From the NCBI GenBank assembly GCA_033238645.1, contig BQXR01000006.1, forward strand, positions 62,001 through 126,000: 64,000 nt of DNA, given 5' to 3'. Below the pieces are notes generated by a model that was not told the origin of the DNA, searched no databases, and worked only from the letters and a program-made list of their open reading frames with translations. Positions within the stretch are counted from its first letter, which is position 1; each line of letters starts with the position of its first letter. The position numbers and the translations under genes were made by a program. Below, piece after piece: positions 51,491-60,400 of the stretch. Source of the stretch: Thiomicrorhabdus sp033238645 (GTDB lineage Bacteria > Pseudomonadota > Gammaproteobacteria > Thiomicrospirales > Thiomicrospiraceae).

Positions 51491-52450
51491 TTAAGAGGTA
51501 AGTTCGAAGTTTCCATAGTCCATATAACGCTGATAACGTAACGCTAATAGCTCATCAACAGACTTTGTTTTAACACCATTTAACTGTGCGATCAGTGCAC
51601 TCTTTAAATTAGCGGCTGCAAGCTTATGATCTCTATGCGCGCCACCAATTGGCTCTGGAATAATTTCATCAATTAAGCCTAAAGACTTAAGACGTTTAGC
51701 AGTAATGCCTAAGGCTTCTGCTGCATCAGCTGCATTCGCTGCATTTTTCCATAAAATAGAAGCACAGCCTTCAGGAGAAATAACTGAGTAAGTTCCATAC
51801 TCCATCATCATCATTGTATCGCCAACACCAATTGCTAAAGCGCCACCAGAACCACCTTCACCAATCACGGTGCAGATAATAGGCACTCTTAGCTCGGCCA
51901 TCTCAATTAAGTTACGCGCAATCGCTTCACTCTGACCACGCTCTTCAGCATTGATACCTGGATAAGCACCCGGCGTATCAATAAAGGTAATAACAGGCAG
52001 ACCAAAACGCTCGGCCATTTTCATTAAACGTAGTGCTTTACGATAACCTTCTGGACGAGGCATACCAAAGTTACGACGAATCTTCTCTTTCGTATCACGG
52101 CCTTTCTCTTGCGTAATCACCATCACTGGCTGACCATCTAAACGTGCTAAACCAGCAACAATCGCTTCATCATCCGCAAACGCTCTATCACCATGTAGCT
52201 CTTTAAAATCAGTAAAGATTTTAGAAATATAGTCTAGTGCGTATGGGCGCTGAGGGTGACGTGATAACTTAGCAATTTGAACGTCAGTTAACTTTTTAAA
52301 CGTCGATTCTGTTAAGTTTTTGCTCTTCTCTTCTAAAGCGGCAATCTCTTGTAATAAGTTAACATCACCACCATCTAGATGACGTAACTCATCAATTTTG
52401 GCTTCTAATTCCGCAATCGGCTGTTCAAAATCTAAAAAATCAAGTTTCAT
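51491..52450 (-). CDS. accA: acetyl-CoA carboxylase carboxyltransferase subunit alpha
   Basis: AccA and AccD transfer the carboxyl group from biotin to acetyl-CoA for fatty acid synthesis. The conserved carboxyltransferase core reads PEGYRKALRLMKMAERF, ITFIDTPGAYPGINAEERGQSEAIA and IGEGGSGGALAIGVGD. The start is ATG 52450 (MKLDFLDFEQPIAELE) with GGAAG before it; the ORF's first Met, six residues upstream, lacks support. The length of about 319 is normal. Confidence 0.97.
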   Translation of the reverse strand: MKLDFLDFEQPIAELEAKIDELRHLDGGDVNLLQEIAALEEKSKNLTESTFKKLTDVQIAKLSRHPQRPYALDYISKIFTDFKELHGDRAFADDEAIVAGLARLDGQPVMVITQEKGRDTKEKIRRNFGMPRPEGYRKALRLMKMAERFGLPVITFIDTPGAYPGINAEERGQSEAIARNLIEMAELRVPIICTVIGEGGSGGALAIGVGDTMMMMEYGTYSVISPEGCASILWKNAANAADAAEALGITAKRLKSLGLIDEIIPEPIGGAHRDHKLAAANLKSALIAQLNGVKTKSVDELLALRYQRYMDYGNFELTS

Positions 52451-52670
52451 TTTACTTCCGTATTCCATTTGGACTTAATGACATAATGCAGAGTATTTTA
52501 TCAAAATTGTTTTTTAGTTATGCACTGAATCCACATATTTTTTATTTAAAGTGTTTTTTTATTCCAGTCTACTTGCTATTCAGCCTAGTTACCGTAGAAT
52601 TCGCGCCCATTAATTAACCCCTTTCAAATTAACCTCATCCGTTAATTCAGCTTAGTTACAGGTACTTACC

Positions 52671-53408
52671 ATGCACTTAAAAAGTAGAATACTTCCTCTT
52701 ATTACGCTCTCTCTCTTTGGCCTGCCAAACATCGGTTTCAGTGGTGAGAACCCAATGGGATTCAATGGTAATGGTGAAGCGGGCTTTTCAGATAGCACTG
52801 GTAACACGATTAGCACCAGCTTTTACAGTGCCTTAAAGCTAAATTACAACCAGAAGCACAATGAATTAAAATCTATTTTTGAGTTGAATTACAAATCAGA
52901 AAACAGTGTGCAGACGCAAGAACGTTATTTGATTGACCTACAGAACAACCGTTACTATAACGCTGAACACAGCTATTTTAGTTACATTGGTGGACAACTA
53001 GAGAAGAGTCGCTTTGAAGGCATAGAGCTTAATAGCACGCTATCACTTGGTTTAGGTAAAAGCATTATCAAAAATAGTGATACAAACCTAATAGGAGAGG
53101 TCGGAATTGGTCAAAATTCAACTCGCTATACCCAAGGTTCTGGTGGCAATACAAACAATCAAACTATTGCGCGTGCAAAGTTAAACTTTAACCACCAGAT
53201 CAACGCTCAAGTAACTTTTCTACAAGACCTTACCTACTTAACGGGTAACGATCAAAGCAAAATAGAGAGTAATACGGGGTTTAAAATTAAAGTGGCTGAT
53301 CAGATGAATTTAAAAGCCAGCTACAAGTATAGACATAACGACAACCCTGCGACAGGCGTCGAAAAAACAGATACACAAACAGCTCTAACACTTATTTACG
53401 ACTTTTAG
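52671..53408 (+). CDS. DUF481-family outer membrane beta-barrel protein
   Basis: The 245-residue protein has a signal peptide (about 1-24, ending IGFSG), then alternating amphipathic strands rich in Asn, Tyr and Ser, ending in the outer-membrane signature LTLIYDF with terminal Phe. Segments such as NGNGEAGFSDSTGNTISTSF and LSLGLGKSI match the DUF481/YdiY family (salt-induced outer membrane protein). The function is unknown. It is monocistronic and convergent with ycaO through a strong hairpin. Confidence 0.82.
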   Translation: MHLKSRILPLITLSLFGLPNIGFSGENPMGFNGNGEAGFSDSTGNTISTSFYSALKLNYNQKHNELKSIFELNYKSENSVQTQERYLIDLQNNRYYNAEHSYFSYIGGQLEKSRFEGIELNSTLSLGLGKSIIKNSDTNLIGEVGIGQNSTRYTQGSGGNTNNQTIARAKLNFNHQINAQVTFLQDLTYLTGNDQSKIESNTGFKIKVADQMNLKASYKYRHNDNPATGVEKTDTQTALTLIYDF

Positions 53409-53429
53409 AAAGTAAAAAACAGGGTGAAA

Positions 53430-53459
53430 TAAGTGCTTAACAACGAGCTTAAGCACTTA
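53430..53459. terminator. bidirectional hairpin between the DUF481 gene and ycaO
   Basis: TAAGTGCTTAA (53430-53440) pairs exactly with TTAAGCACTTA (53449-53459), an 11-bp stem with an 8-base loop. It is followed at once by a C7 dispersed-motif copy rather than a T-run. Confidence 0.65.
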
Positions 53460-53477
53460 CCCCCCCTGCTCACAATT
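53460..53477 (+). repeat. dispersed poly-C/TGCT motif copy at the ycaO stop
   Basis: C7 followed by TGCTCACAATT. It abuts a perfect hairpin on one side and reaches into the stop codon of ycaO on the other. Confidence 0.75.
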
Positions 53478-55200
53478 AAGCAGGAATTCTTTTAGACTTA
53501 ACCGCTCTAGTTTGCTGATAGATCATCAGTAAAGCTTGATGTCTTTGGCTTGATGTGAAGATATCTGCTCCAGCAACCTCACCCCAGAAAACCTCTGCAC
53601 CGTTAATATTCTGCCACGCTTTCTCTGCTACGTCTTTGCCAAACAAACACTGCATCGCATAATCACATTTAGAATCTGATTGCATCATCTCTAACCCGTA
53701 TTGAATCGCTCTATAAGCAATTAACCACTGATTGGTTGGCGAGATGTAATAGAGTGAATCTTGAATAGATTCCAATGCATTTTCAAAGTCTTGCGCTGCT
53801 ATATAACACCAGAACTTTAACTCAACAACCTTCAGTTGAGCCCAGAAACTTTTTGGATCAGGCATTAAACCAATTAATGAAGCAACCCCTTGATGATCAC
53901 TTAATCCAAGCTCATCAATTAGGTCTGCTAGCCCAGCATAATCACGCGTTTCATCTAGCGCCAACAGTGCCTCACGTAGAATACGCCCGACATTCTGATT
54001 ACTGTCAATGAGCTCTGACGTTGGGTAAACCTCTGACATACCCGGCACAACAATACGACACGCTTCAAAATCATAATGGCTATAGTTAGCAACATAGACA
54101 GAACTACCCTGCTCTTCCACTTTGCCGCACAGCTGTGCCCACTGCTCTTCAGTTGAGCCATTGAAGTCCCAATGTACAAAATCATAATCACTCTTATCAG
54201 AGACAAAGTTTGCATGAATCAAACCACTTGAATCAATAAAGTGATTTTCGATATTCTCATCTTCAGCAACCACAAACTCATCAAAAACAGGCGTTTGGAA
54301 GCCCTCTAAATTAGCTACCAACTGACGCCCCTGAAGCGACTCAGTTAAGGTACGCTCTAGAGCGACCTCAAACATGGGGTGCGCGCCAAAAGATGCAAAA
54401 CAGTGCCCTGTACTCTGCTCAAAAAGCACCACACTGATGACTGGAAACTCACCACCAAGTGAAGCATCACGAATAGACAACGCAATCCCTTCACTATTGA
54501 ATGACTCAATCATCGCAACAATAGCAGGAAACTGATTTACCACTGATTGTGGCACTTCTGGTAGGCAGATATTCTCACGCAAAATCTTGTTCTTAACCCA
54601 ACGTTCAAAGATTTCTGACAATCCTTGCACCTGCGCCTCAGCAGCTGTATTACCGGCTGATAAGCCATTACTGGCGTATAAGTTACTAAATAGATTCATT
54701 GGGAAGTAGACAGTCTCATCCGTCTTTGCATCTTGCATGGCAATCGAACGAACTGTATTTTGTGTATCATTAAAGCTCAATAGATCAACTAGCTCTACTT
54801 CACTATTTTCATCATAGAAGGACCATAACTCTTTTGTTAGGCAATCCTTATAATTTTGCTCAGTAAACGACTTCTCACTTGGGTAATACAGCCAAGAAGC
54901 CTCTGCCTCGTCTGGCTTTGCTTCTAGCCAATAGTCAGAGAAAAAGTAGTTAGTCGACAGACGTTCAAGGTACTCACCCAAAGCACTCGCTAGGGTAGAC
55001 TTACGACTCGTTCCCTTACCATTGGTAAACAATCCTGGGCAACGCGCATCATAAATATGCAACGAGAAAACGTTTGTAACAGGGTTTAGCCATGATGCTT
55101 CAACAATCTCAAACCCCGCTTCTTTTAAAATAGATTGCATATTGGTTATAGAAGTCTCTAAACAGACATCTTTACCTTTGATATAGGTTAACTCACTCAT
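53476..55200 (-). CDS. ycaO: YcaO, ribosomal protein S12 methylthiotransferase accessory factor type
   Basis: This 574-residue protein is homologous to E. coli YcaO (586), the ATP-dependent YcaO-fold protein linked to RimO methylthiolation of ribosomal S12. The YcaO core spans about 60-400 with NGKGTSRKSTLASALGEYLERLS and GLSAGNTAAEAQVQGLSEIFERWV (the ATP/Mg-binding Glu-rich blocks). The C-terminal part (about 420-550) is helical, TPR-like, as in the E. coli protein. There is no azoline precursor or dehydrogenase gene beside it, so a peptide-toxin role is unlikely. AGGAAG precedes the ATG. Confidence 0.92.
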   Translation of the reverse strand: MSELTYIKGKDVCLETSITNMQSILKEAGFEIVEASWLNPVTNVFSLHIYDARCPGLFTNGKGTSRKSTLASALGEYLERLSTNYFFSDYWLEAKPDEAEASWLYYPSEKSFTEQNYKDCLTKELWSFYDENSEVELVDLLSFNDTQNTVRSIAMQDAKTDETVYFPMNLFSNLYASNGLSAGNTAAEAQVQGLSEIFERWVKNKILRENICLPEVPQSVVNQFPAIVAMIESFNSEGIALSIRDASLGGEFPVISVVLFEQSTGHCFASFGAHPMFEVALERTLTESLQGRQLVANLEGFQTPVFDEFVVAEDENIENHFIDSSGLIHANFVSDKSDYDFVHWDFNGSTEEQWAQLCGKVEEQGSSVYVANYSHYDFEACRIVVPGMSEVYPTSELIDSNQNVGRILREALLALDETRDYAGLADLIDELGLSDHQGVASLIGLMPDPKSFWAQLKVVELKFWCYIAAQDFENALESIQDSLYYISPTNQWLIAYRAIQYGLEMMQSDSKCDYAMQCLFGKDVAEKAWQNINGAEVFWGEVAGADIFTSSQRHQALLMIYQQTRAVKSKRIPA

Positions 55201-55332
55201 TATCTCTACTTCCTATTAAATATTATTCTTTACTTATATAAATTATATCTGACACACTACAACGTATTTTGATGTTACTAACTTAACAAAACCTAGTAGA
55301 ATGCTACAGTATTATTCTCTAAAGGGGGCTTC

Positions 55333-55617
55333 ATGAAAAAGACACTACTAACCTCGTTATCACTCGCTGGTAGCATATTACTTCTATCTCAGCCAGTACT
55401 AGCTGAACCACACCCAGGGCAAGAACTACATGAATCTAGCAACTGTTTAAAATGCCATGCCGACAAACCTTATAATCCTGATAAAACAACCTCGTTTGAG
55501 ATGCTCGTTAAACGCGTTCAATACTGTAACGACAACCTTAATACAGGCCTCTTTGAAGACGAGGTTGAAGAGCTGGCAGATTACTTAAACGAAACATACT
55601 ACCATATGCCTAAATAA
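55333..55617 (+). CDS. small monoheme cytochrome c
   Basis: The 94-residue protein has a signal peptide (about 1-24, ending VLAEP). One heme c site, CLKCH, lies near 38-42, and the only candidate distal ligand is the Met near the C-terminus (YYHMPK). A second Cys (YCNDNL) may form a disulfide. The mature protein of about 70 residues is smaller than typical c-552. It is an isolated gene divergent from ycaO; its partner is unknown. Periplasmic electron carrier. Confidence 0.87.
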   Translation: MKKTLLTSLSLAGSILLLSQPVLAEPHPGQELHESSNCLKCHADKPYNPDKTTSFEMLVKRVQYCNDNLNTGLFEDEVEELADYLNETYYHMPK

Positions 55618-55685
55618 CGAACTGTATTAGTTCTAAGATTGCGTGCGACAAAGCACGCCAATCACCTTAACTCTTCTTACCCTCT

Positions 55686-56594
55686 TCAATATTCTCTGAC
55701 TAACAAGCCTAACCGCTTTTTAAGCCCACTTATTGATTGTTTACTCGCCTGCTCAACACCTTCTTCATACAGTTGATCTTTGGCGTCTTCCACCACCTTA
55801 TCAATGGCTTCAATTAAGAAATAAGCACGTGAATCTTTGGCTAACACAGACCAATCTCTCTGCTTCGCTCGCCACTGAGACTCAAGCTTTACATCCTGCC
55901 TAAACAACACCAACACGGAATCAAGCAATTTATTCAATGGCTCAATTGTTTCAAATGGGAGATAAGGCCGACCGTACTCTCCATAAAAACTTTTTCGGTG
56001 TAACTTCACCAGCTGCAATGCAGGTAGCAATTCATCAAGCCCCGCAGCCCTTACTTCTCCCTCTGCACGCTCAACTCGGTCAATGGTTAACATTGGCGCA
56101 TCCGATTTCCAGCGACCAAAAACAATAAACAAATTATTTCGCTCTATAAAAAGGTGCTTGCCCTCATCCAGAGTCATAACACTCTCCTGAGAAACAAGAT
56201 AGTCCAACTTCTCCGCTTCAAGAATGGTTTTATCCCTCCAAACATCCCAAGCCTCACCATATTGTGAAACTTCCATATTGCCTGTCTGCTTTTTAAGCAT
56301 CGGGACACATGAGAGGCCATAGTCATGCCCTTCTACATACTCCAAAACCGAAATTTGATAGTCACCCTTTTTATCAATCCGTGTGACTTTACCGATAATA
56401 AAGGCATCATCTTTGATATTACCGGCAGGAAAAGCAACGAAAACCGTCTCACCAAGAGTAAAACCAGCGGCATGTACACTGCCCATTAGCCATAACATAG
56501 CCAATATAATTGGGCGCACACTTAGTTTCAGTGGAGTTACCCAGCTTAACCAGCCATTTTTGTGGAGAAGTGCAGCTCTACTATTCAGTATCAT
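55686..56594 (-). CDS. exported protein of unknown function
   Basis: The 302-residue protein has a signal sequence after a 25-residue basic start (PIILAMLWLMGSVHAAGF, cleavage near 42). The mature part begins with a small beta-domain (GETVFVAFPAGNIKDDAFIIGKVTRIDKKG-type, Tudor/SH3-like in look). A charged helical region near the C-terminus follows (RAYFLIEAIDKVVEDAKDQLYEEG). I do not recognise a family. Its ATG overlaps the end of the universal stress protein gene by 14 bases, so the two are co-transcribed. Probably periplasmic. Confidence 0.72.
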   Translation of the reverse strand: MILNSRAALLHKNGWLSWVTPLKLSVRPIILAMLWLMGSVHAAGFTLGETVFVAFPAGNIKDDAFIIGKVTRIDKKGDYQISVLEYVEGHDYGLSCVPMLKKQTGNMEVSQYGEAWDVWRDKTILEAEKLDYLVSQESVMTLDEGKHLFIERNNLFIVFGRWKSDAPMLTIDRVERAEGEVRAAGLDELLPALQLVKLHRKSFYGEYGRPYLPFETIEPLNKLLDSVLVLFRQDVKLESQWRAKQRDWSVLAKDSRAYFLIEAIDKVVEDAKDQLYEEGVEQASKQSISGLKKRLGLLVREY

Positions 56595-57033
56595 CTAACT
56601 TAACCGCTAGTACATCACAAGGGGCATCATTAATGACGGAATGGGTTGTCGAACCAATTAAACGACTAAAACCTGATGCCCCATGAAAACCCATGACAAT
56701 TAAATCAATATGATTAGAGGAGGCTATCGTAACAATCTCACTACTTGGGTCACCCACGATGGTCATGGCATGTGAAATAGCGTGAAGATGGCGGAGTTTT
56801 TCCAATCGTTGATCAGAAGCCTTAACCATTCTCTGTAAAAACTCATCGTCCCATAGGCCAGGCATACCTGTGACAGCCACATCCTCTAGAAGAGGATAAA
56901 TAGGAACCTCGGCAATATGGATCAAGGTAATGTCAGCCTTAAACATTTCTGCCATAGATTGCGCCTTTTCTAGGGCTTTAAGACTGTGTTCACTAAAATC
57001 AATTGCAACAAGTATTTTCTGGTAACTTGACAT
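56581..57033 (-). CDS. universal stress protein, UspA family
   Basis: The 150-residue protein starts QKILVAIDFSEHSLKALEKAQ and has the ATP-binding loop GFHGASGFSRLIGSTTHSV (G-2x-G-9x-G-S pattern). It is therefore an ATP-binding Usp. Members act in stress survival by unclear means. It is followed, with a 14-base overlap, by the exported protein gene; such close coupling to a secreted protein is uncommon for Usp genes. Confidence 0.93.
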   Translation of the reverse strand: MSSYQKILVAIDFSEHSLKALEKAQSMAEMFKADITLIHIAEVPIYPLLEDVAVTGMPGLWDDEFLQRMVKASDQRLEKLRHLHAISHAMTIVGDPSSEIVTIASSNHIDLIVMGFHGASGFSRLIGSTTHSVINDAPCDVLAVKLDDTE

Positions 57034-57207
57034 AATAGCTTCCTCTATCTAAGTGAATGTTATGCACAAAAATTGTGGATAAAATTGTGAGTAATGAATG
57101 ATTAAAGTCAAAAAACACTGTAAAGTCTTGAGCTTATCTAGTCCTGATTAAATATTAGGCAGCCATGGGTTAACTAGGTTTATAAAACCGATAATTACCT
57201 GCTTTAT

Positions 57208-57966
57208 CTAAGAACTAGATTGCTTTAACTTACGCTCCTCAATCGTATCTGCCACATGATTTCTCAAGTAGACAGGCAGTGCAACTTGCTTTTCAAGCTT
57301 ATAGGCCTGTTTCTCAGCTTGCTCTAGCGATCTCTCAGCTATTTTAGCAATAGAAAGTGCTGCTGGGAGCACCTCAATCCAATGGTCAAATAATTTGAGC
57401 AGGGGGGGGTATTCCTTTTGAATATCGCCGAACCCAATCGTGACACCAAGCCCCTTGATTCTCTCCTCTGCTAACTCTGGTGAAAGCAGCTCGGTTTCAG
57501 ATAGCTGCCATGCACCAGACTTGGGTGAATAGATACCAGACAGAAAATAGACCTCATTCATTCGTGCATCCATCAGCGTGCACCATGAGAGTTTCTCTTG
57601 CGCCAAGCCCAGCCCACCCATATCTTGCGATGCAACTGCTTTCTGCACGGCAAGCTCTGCCATCGCCTCTAATGATGAAATACCAACAACAGGCTTATCC
57701 CAGCCAAGCGCTAATCCTTGAATAACACCAGCAGAAATTCTAACCCCTGTAAATGCACCAGGCCCCTCTCCAAATGCCAATAAGTCTAAGGCCTGATCGT
57801 CAGCCTGTGCTTCTGTCATGACCTCATCAACCATCTCCAAAAGACGATGTGCATGCTTCTGTGGTAACACTTCATATCGTTCGTAAGTGTTCCCTTGGTA
57901 CAGCAGAGCGACCGAGCATGCTGCTGTTGAGGTTTCTATTGCTAGGATAGATTTGGTTTGCGTCAT
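57208..57966 (-). CDS. tsaB: tRNA threonylcarbamoyladenosine synthesis protein TsaB
   Basis: TsaB joins TsaD and TsaE to transfer threonylcarbamoyl to A37 of ANN-decoding tRNAs. The N-terminal ILAIETSTAACSVALL and the FGEGPGAFTGVRISAGVIQGLALG block are diagnostic. The 252 residues are slightly longer than E. coli TsaB (231). It contains a C8 dispersed-motif copy, read as Tyr-Pro-Pro-Leu-Leu-Lys. It lies downstream of the DinG/YoaA-type helicase gene in the same orientation, an order known from E. coli (yoaA-tsaB). Confidence 0.94.
   Translation of the reverse strand: MTQTKSILAIETSTAACSVALLYQGNTYERYEVLPQKHAHRLLEMVDEVMTEAQADDQALDLLAFGEGPGAFTGVRISAGVIQGLALGWDKPVVGISSLEAMAELAVQKAVASQDMGGLGLAQEKLSWCTLMDARMNEVYFLSGIYSPKSGAWQLSETELLSPELAEERIKGLGVTIGFGDIQKEYPPLLKLFDHWIEVLPAALSIAKIAERSLEQAEKQAYKLEKQVALPVYLRNHVADTIEERKLKQSSS
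57392..57409 (-). repeat. dispersed poly-C/TGCT motif copy inside tsaB
   Basis: On the minus strand C8 is followed by TGCTCAAATT. It is read in a different frame from most gene copies (Pro-Pro-Leu-Leu-Lys). Confidence 0.8.
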
Positions 57967-58029
57967 ATCTTTTCTACTTTTTTACAAAACGGAATAAATT
58001 TAAGGTACAAAATACACAATAACACCCTA

Positions 58030-60009
58030 CTAAGACTCTGATTCTTTGGGCTTTAACTTTTCAATAGCACTATCTGCATCATACACCCAAGGAAACGGTG
58101 GCAAGCTATCTCGAACGGTAGAGCCATAACTCTTAGAGGAGAGTCTTGGATCACACAGCATTAAAACACCACGATCATGAATATCTCTAATTAGGCGCCC
58201 AGACCCCTGCTTCATAGCCATGACGGCTTCTGGTAGCTGAAAGTGGGCAAAGGCATTTAAGCCCTTCTCTTTTAAATAGTTCTCACGTGCTTGAACAATC
58301 GGATCATCAGGCGGCACAAAAGGAATGCGATCAATCATCACCAACTTCAATGCATCCCCCTTTACATCAACCCCCTCCCAAAAGCTGCTTGTACCTAACA
58401 AGATACCTTGCTCAGACTCTTTAAAGCGCTCGAGCAGCATTAGTTTTGGAAGCTCACCCTGAACAAACAACTTACCATCCCAGTGACGCTCTAAAATAGC
58501 CTTAGCTTCCTGCAGAGCTCTATGGCTCGTAAACAGCATAAATGCACAGCCATTACTCGCTTTCAGCAATGGCCAAGCAGCACGTAAACAGACTTTTATA
58601 TAATCTTCACTACGCGGTTCAGGCAGACCAATAGGATGATAAATCACCCCTTGAGTTTGGTAATCAAATGGACTTGGCCAATTACTGTTTTTCGACTTAC
58701 CCAAGCCCAAACGATTCGCAAAGTAATCAAATTTATTACGTACACTCAAGGTAGCAGAGGTAAATAACCAAGCACCACCAATCAACTCACGCTGTCGGCT
58801 AAATGGACCAGCGACACTTAACGGAGTTAAGTTAAGTTTAAAGCGACCTTGGCTCGATTCTATCCAACGAATCTTATTTTCAGCATGGCTGCTCATCCAA
58901 TCTTTAAACATGCCCTCAAAATCTTTTGCACGTTTATAAACAGCAGTCACATGCTTACCACGCTCTGCAATTGTTTTAAGTCGTTCAATCAATAAAGATA
59001 AGCTATCCATAAAACGCTTTATAATCGCCTGAAAGGCTTTTTCTGACTCCAATTGCTGCCACGTCCAACGCTTTTCCCACTTACCGAGTGACTCATTGAT
59101 CAACTTTATCTGCTCAGCAAGGTGAGTGGCTTGATCGGCGATCTCTTTTGACTCAGGTGATTCTAATTTTTGTGCCTGCTTAATATCTCTCACCAACTCA
59201 TCCAGCTGACCACGCGTGATGGAGAAACCTAAAAACTGTGCTGCAATATCAGGCAGTTGGTGTGCCTCATCAAATATATAAACTTCCGCATTGGGTAAAA
59301 GCTCGCCAAAACCTTGCTCTCTTAAAGAGAGGTCTGCACAGAAAAGGTGATGATTGACCACTAACACTTGTGCTTCAGAAGCTTGCTGTTTTACCTTTGG
59401 ATAAAAGCAACCCGCTTCGGCATTTGAATTGCACTCGGCTGCTTGGCAGAACTCAAGTCTCGCACAAACCTTGCGCCAGATAGCATCACCCTCTGGCACA
59501 CTTTCTAACTCCGCTTTATCACCCTGTTTACTTTTTTCTGCCCACTCTCGGATCAGGGCTAATTTCTTCCAATCTTCACGACTATGCTGCTCAGCTGTTT
59601 CGGTTAACTCAAGACGCTGCATACAGACGTAATTATCGCGCCCCTTAAGAATCTTCGCTTTACCCTTAATCCCGCACACTTTATAGAGCGTCGGTAAATC
59701 CTTCTGAATCAATTGCTCTTGTAGGGTTTTGGTTGCCGTTGAGACGATCACAGTTTTTCCAGAAAGTAATGCTGGTACTAAGTAGGCAAATGTTTTACCT
59801 GTACCTGTGCCCGCTTCTGCCAGCAGTGTTTCTTGCTTCTCAATCAGCTCTGCAATCTCTTCAGCCATTTCAATCTGTGGCTGCCTCGGCGCATAACCAT
59901 CCACCAACTTTGACAGCTGTCCACCCTCACCCATTACCTCATCAAGGGTGAAAATAGTCGATTTTTGCTCTTGAGAATCTTCGCTAATGACAGGTTCTTT
60001 TGAAGACAT
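58030..60009 (-). CDS. yoaA: DinG/YoaA-family ATP-dependent DNA helicase
   Basis: This XPD-like superfamily 2 helicase has a 5'-3' Fe-S layout. Walker A is AEAGTGTGKTFAYL and the DEAH box is IFDEAHQL. Four cysteines for the [4Fe-4S] cluster lie between them (YVCMQRL, then LEFC, AAEC and EAGC). Late motifs include GTSSFWEGVDVKGD and QGSGRLIRD. Its linkage to tsaB favours YoaA over DinG. The start is probably ATG 60009 (MSSKEPVISED); the longer ORF to 60045 begins inside a TATAAT-like hexamer that may be its own promoter. Confidence 0.9.
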   Translation of the reverse strand: MSSKEPVISEDSQEQKSTIFTLDEVMGEGGQLSKLVDGYAPRQPQIEMAEEIAELIEKQETLLAEAGTGTGKTFAYLVPALLSGKTVIVSTATKTLQEQLIQKDLPTLYKVCGIKGKAKILKGRDNYVCMQRLELTETAEQHSREDWKKLALIREWAEKSKQGDKAELESVPEGDAIWRKVCARLEFCQAAECNSNAEAGCFYPKVKQQASEAQVLVVNHHLFCADLSLREQGFGELLPNAEVYIFDEAHQLPDIAAQFLGFSITRGQLDELVRDIKQAQKLESPESKEIADQATHLAEQIKLINESLGKWEKRWTWQQLESEKAFQAIIKRFMDSLSLLIERLKTIAERGKHVTAVYKRAKDFEGMFKDWMSSHAENKIRWIESSQGRFKLNLTPLSVAGPFSRQRELIGGAWLFTSATLSVRNKFDYFANRLGLGKSKNSNWPSPFDYQTQGVIYHPIGLPEPRSEDYIKVCLRAAWPLLKASNGCAFMLFTSHRALQEAKAILERHWDGKLFVQGELPKLMLLERFKESEQGILLGTSSFWEGVDVKGDALKLVMIDRIPFVPPDDPIVQARENYLKEKGLNAFAHFQLPEAVMAMKQGSGRLIRDIHDRGVLMLCDPRLSSKSYGSTVRDSLPPFPWVYDADSAIEKLKPKESES

Positions 60010-60153
60010 GATGATTGAAAATCCATAAAATAAATATGATGGCATTATACTTTAGCAAAGCCCTAATAAAAGACTATATCCAGCCGTACAGAGAGCATAT
60101 AACGCTAAACTTAACAAAGTGAGGCTAAATAAGCAGTTTTTAACAGTATTGGC

Positions 60154-60182
60154 TAGACAGAACATCCATAAAGCACTATAAT
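60154..60182 (+). promoter_or_regulatory. sigma70 promoter of rpmJ2
   Basis: TAGACA (60154-60159), 17 bases, then a perfect TATAAT (60177-60182). It lies 71 bases before the rpmJ2 ATG. A Zur box could be expected here, but none is obvious by eye. Confidence 0.7.
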
Positions 60183-60253
60183 CCGCGACTTCAAATTTGA
60201 ACTTAAGTCGAATTGGTTTTGAATATTCGGCCCTATAAAAATGGATATATCCT

Positions 60254-60379
60254 ATGAAAATTTTATCATCATTAAAGTCAGCTAAAACTCGCCACAAAGA
60301 TTGCCAAGTTGTTAAGCGTCGTGGAAAAGTATACGTAATTTGCAAGACAAACCCTAAATTTAAAGCGCGTCAGCGTTAA
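60254..60379 (+). CDS. rpmJ2: ribosomal protein bL36 type B (zinc-independent paralogue)
   Basis: The 41-residue protein starts MKILSSLKSAKTRHKDC and ends NPKFKARQR, matching E. coli YkgO (type B L36). Of the four zinc ligands in normal L36 (C, C, C, H) only two cysteines remain, at 17 and 30; the first Cys and the His are replaced. Such C-minus forms stand in for zinc-binding L36 when zinc is scarce and are often under Zur. It has its own strong promoter and terminator, in the gap between the helicase and cheV. It is well supported despite its size. Confidence 0.92.
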   Translation: MKILSSLKSAKTRHKDCQVVKRRGKVYVICKTNPKFKARQR

Positions 60380-60400
60380 TATTTAGGCTATTGTTAAAGC

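Noticed and set aside
53476..55200. YcaO as the core of a thiazole/oxazole-modified peptide cluster
   Set aside because: The protein matches the stand-alone E. coli YcaO in length and C-terminal domain, and no precursor, dehydrogenase or exporter gene is adjacent. The 47-residue peptide is 27 kb away and lacks a Cys/Ser/Thr-rich core.
60052..60345. 97-codon minus-strand ORF over the rpmJ2 region
   Set aside because: It is antisense to a clearly recognisable ribosomal protein gene with promoter and terminator, and has no homology that I recognise.
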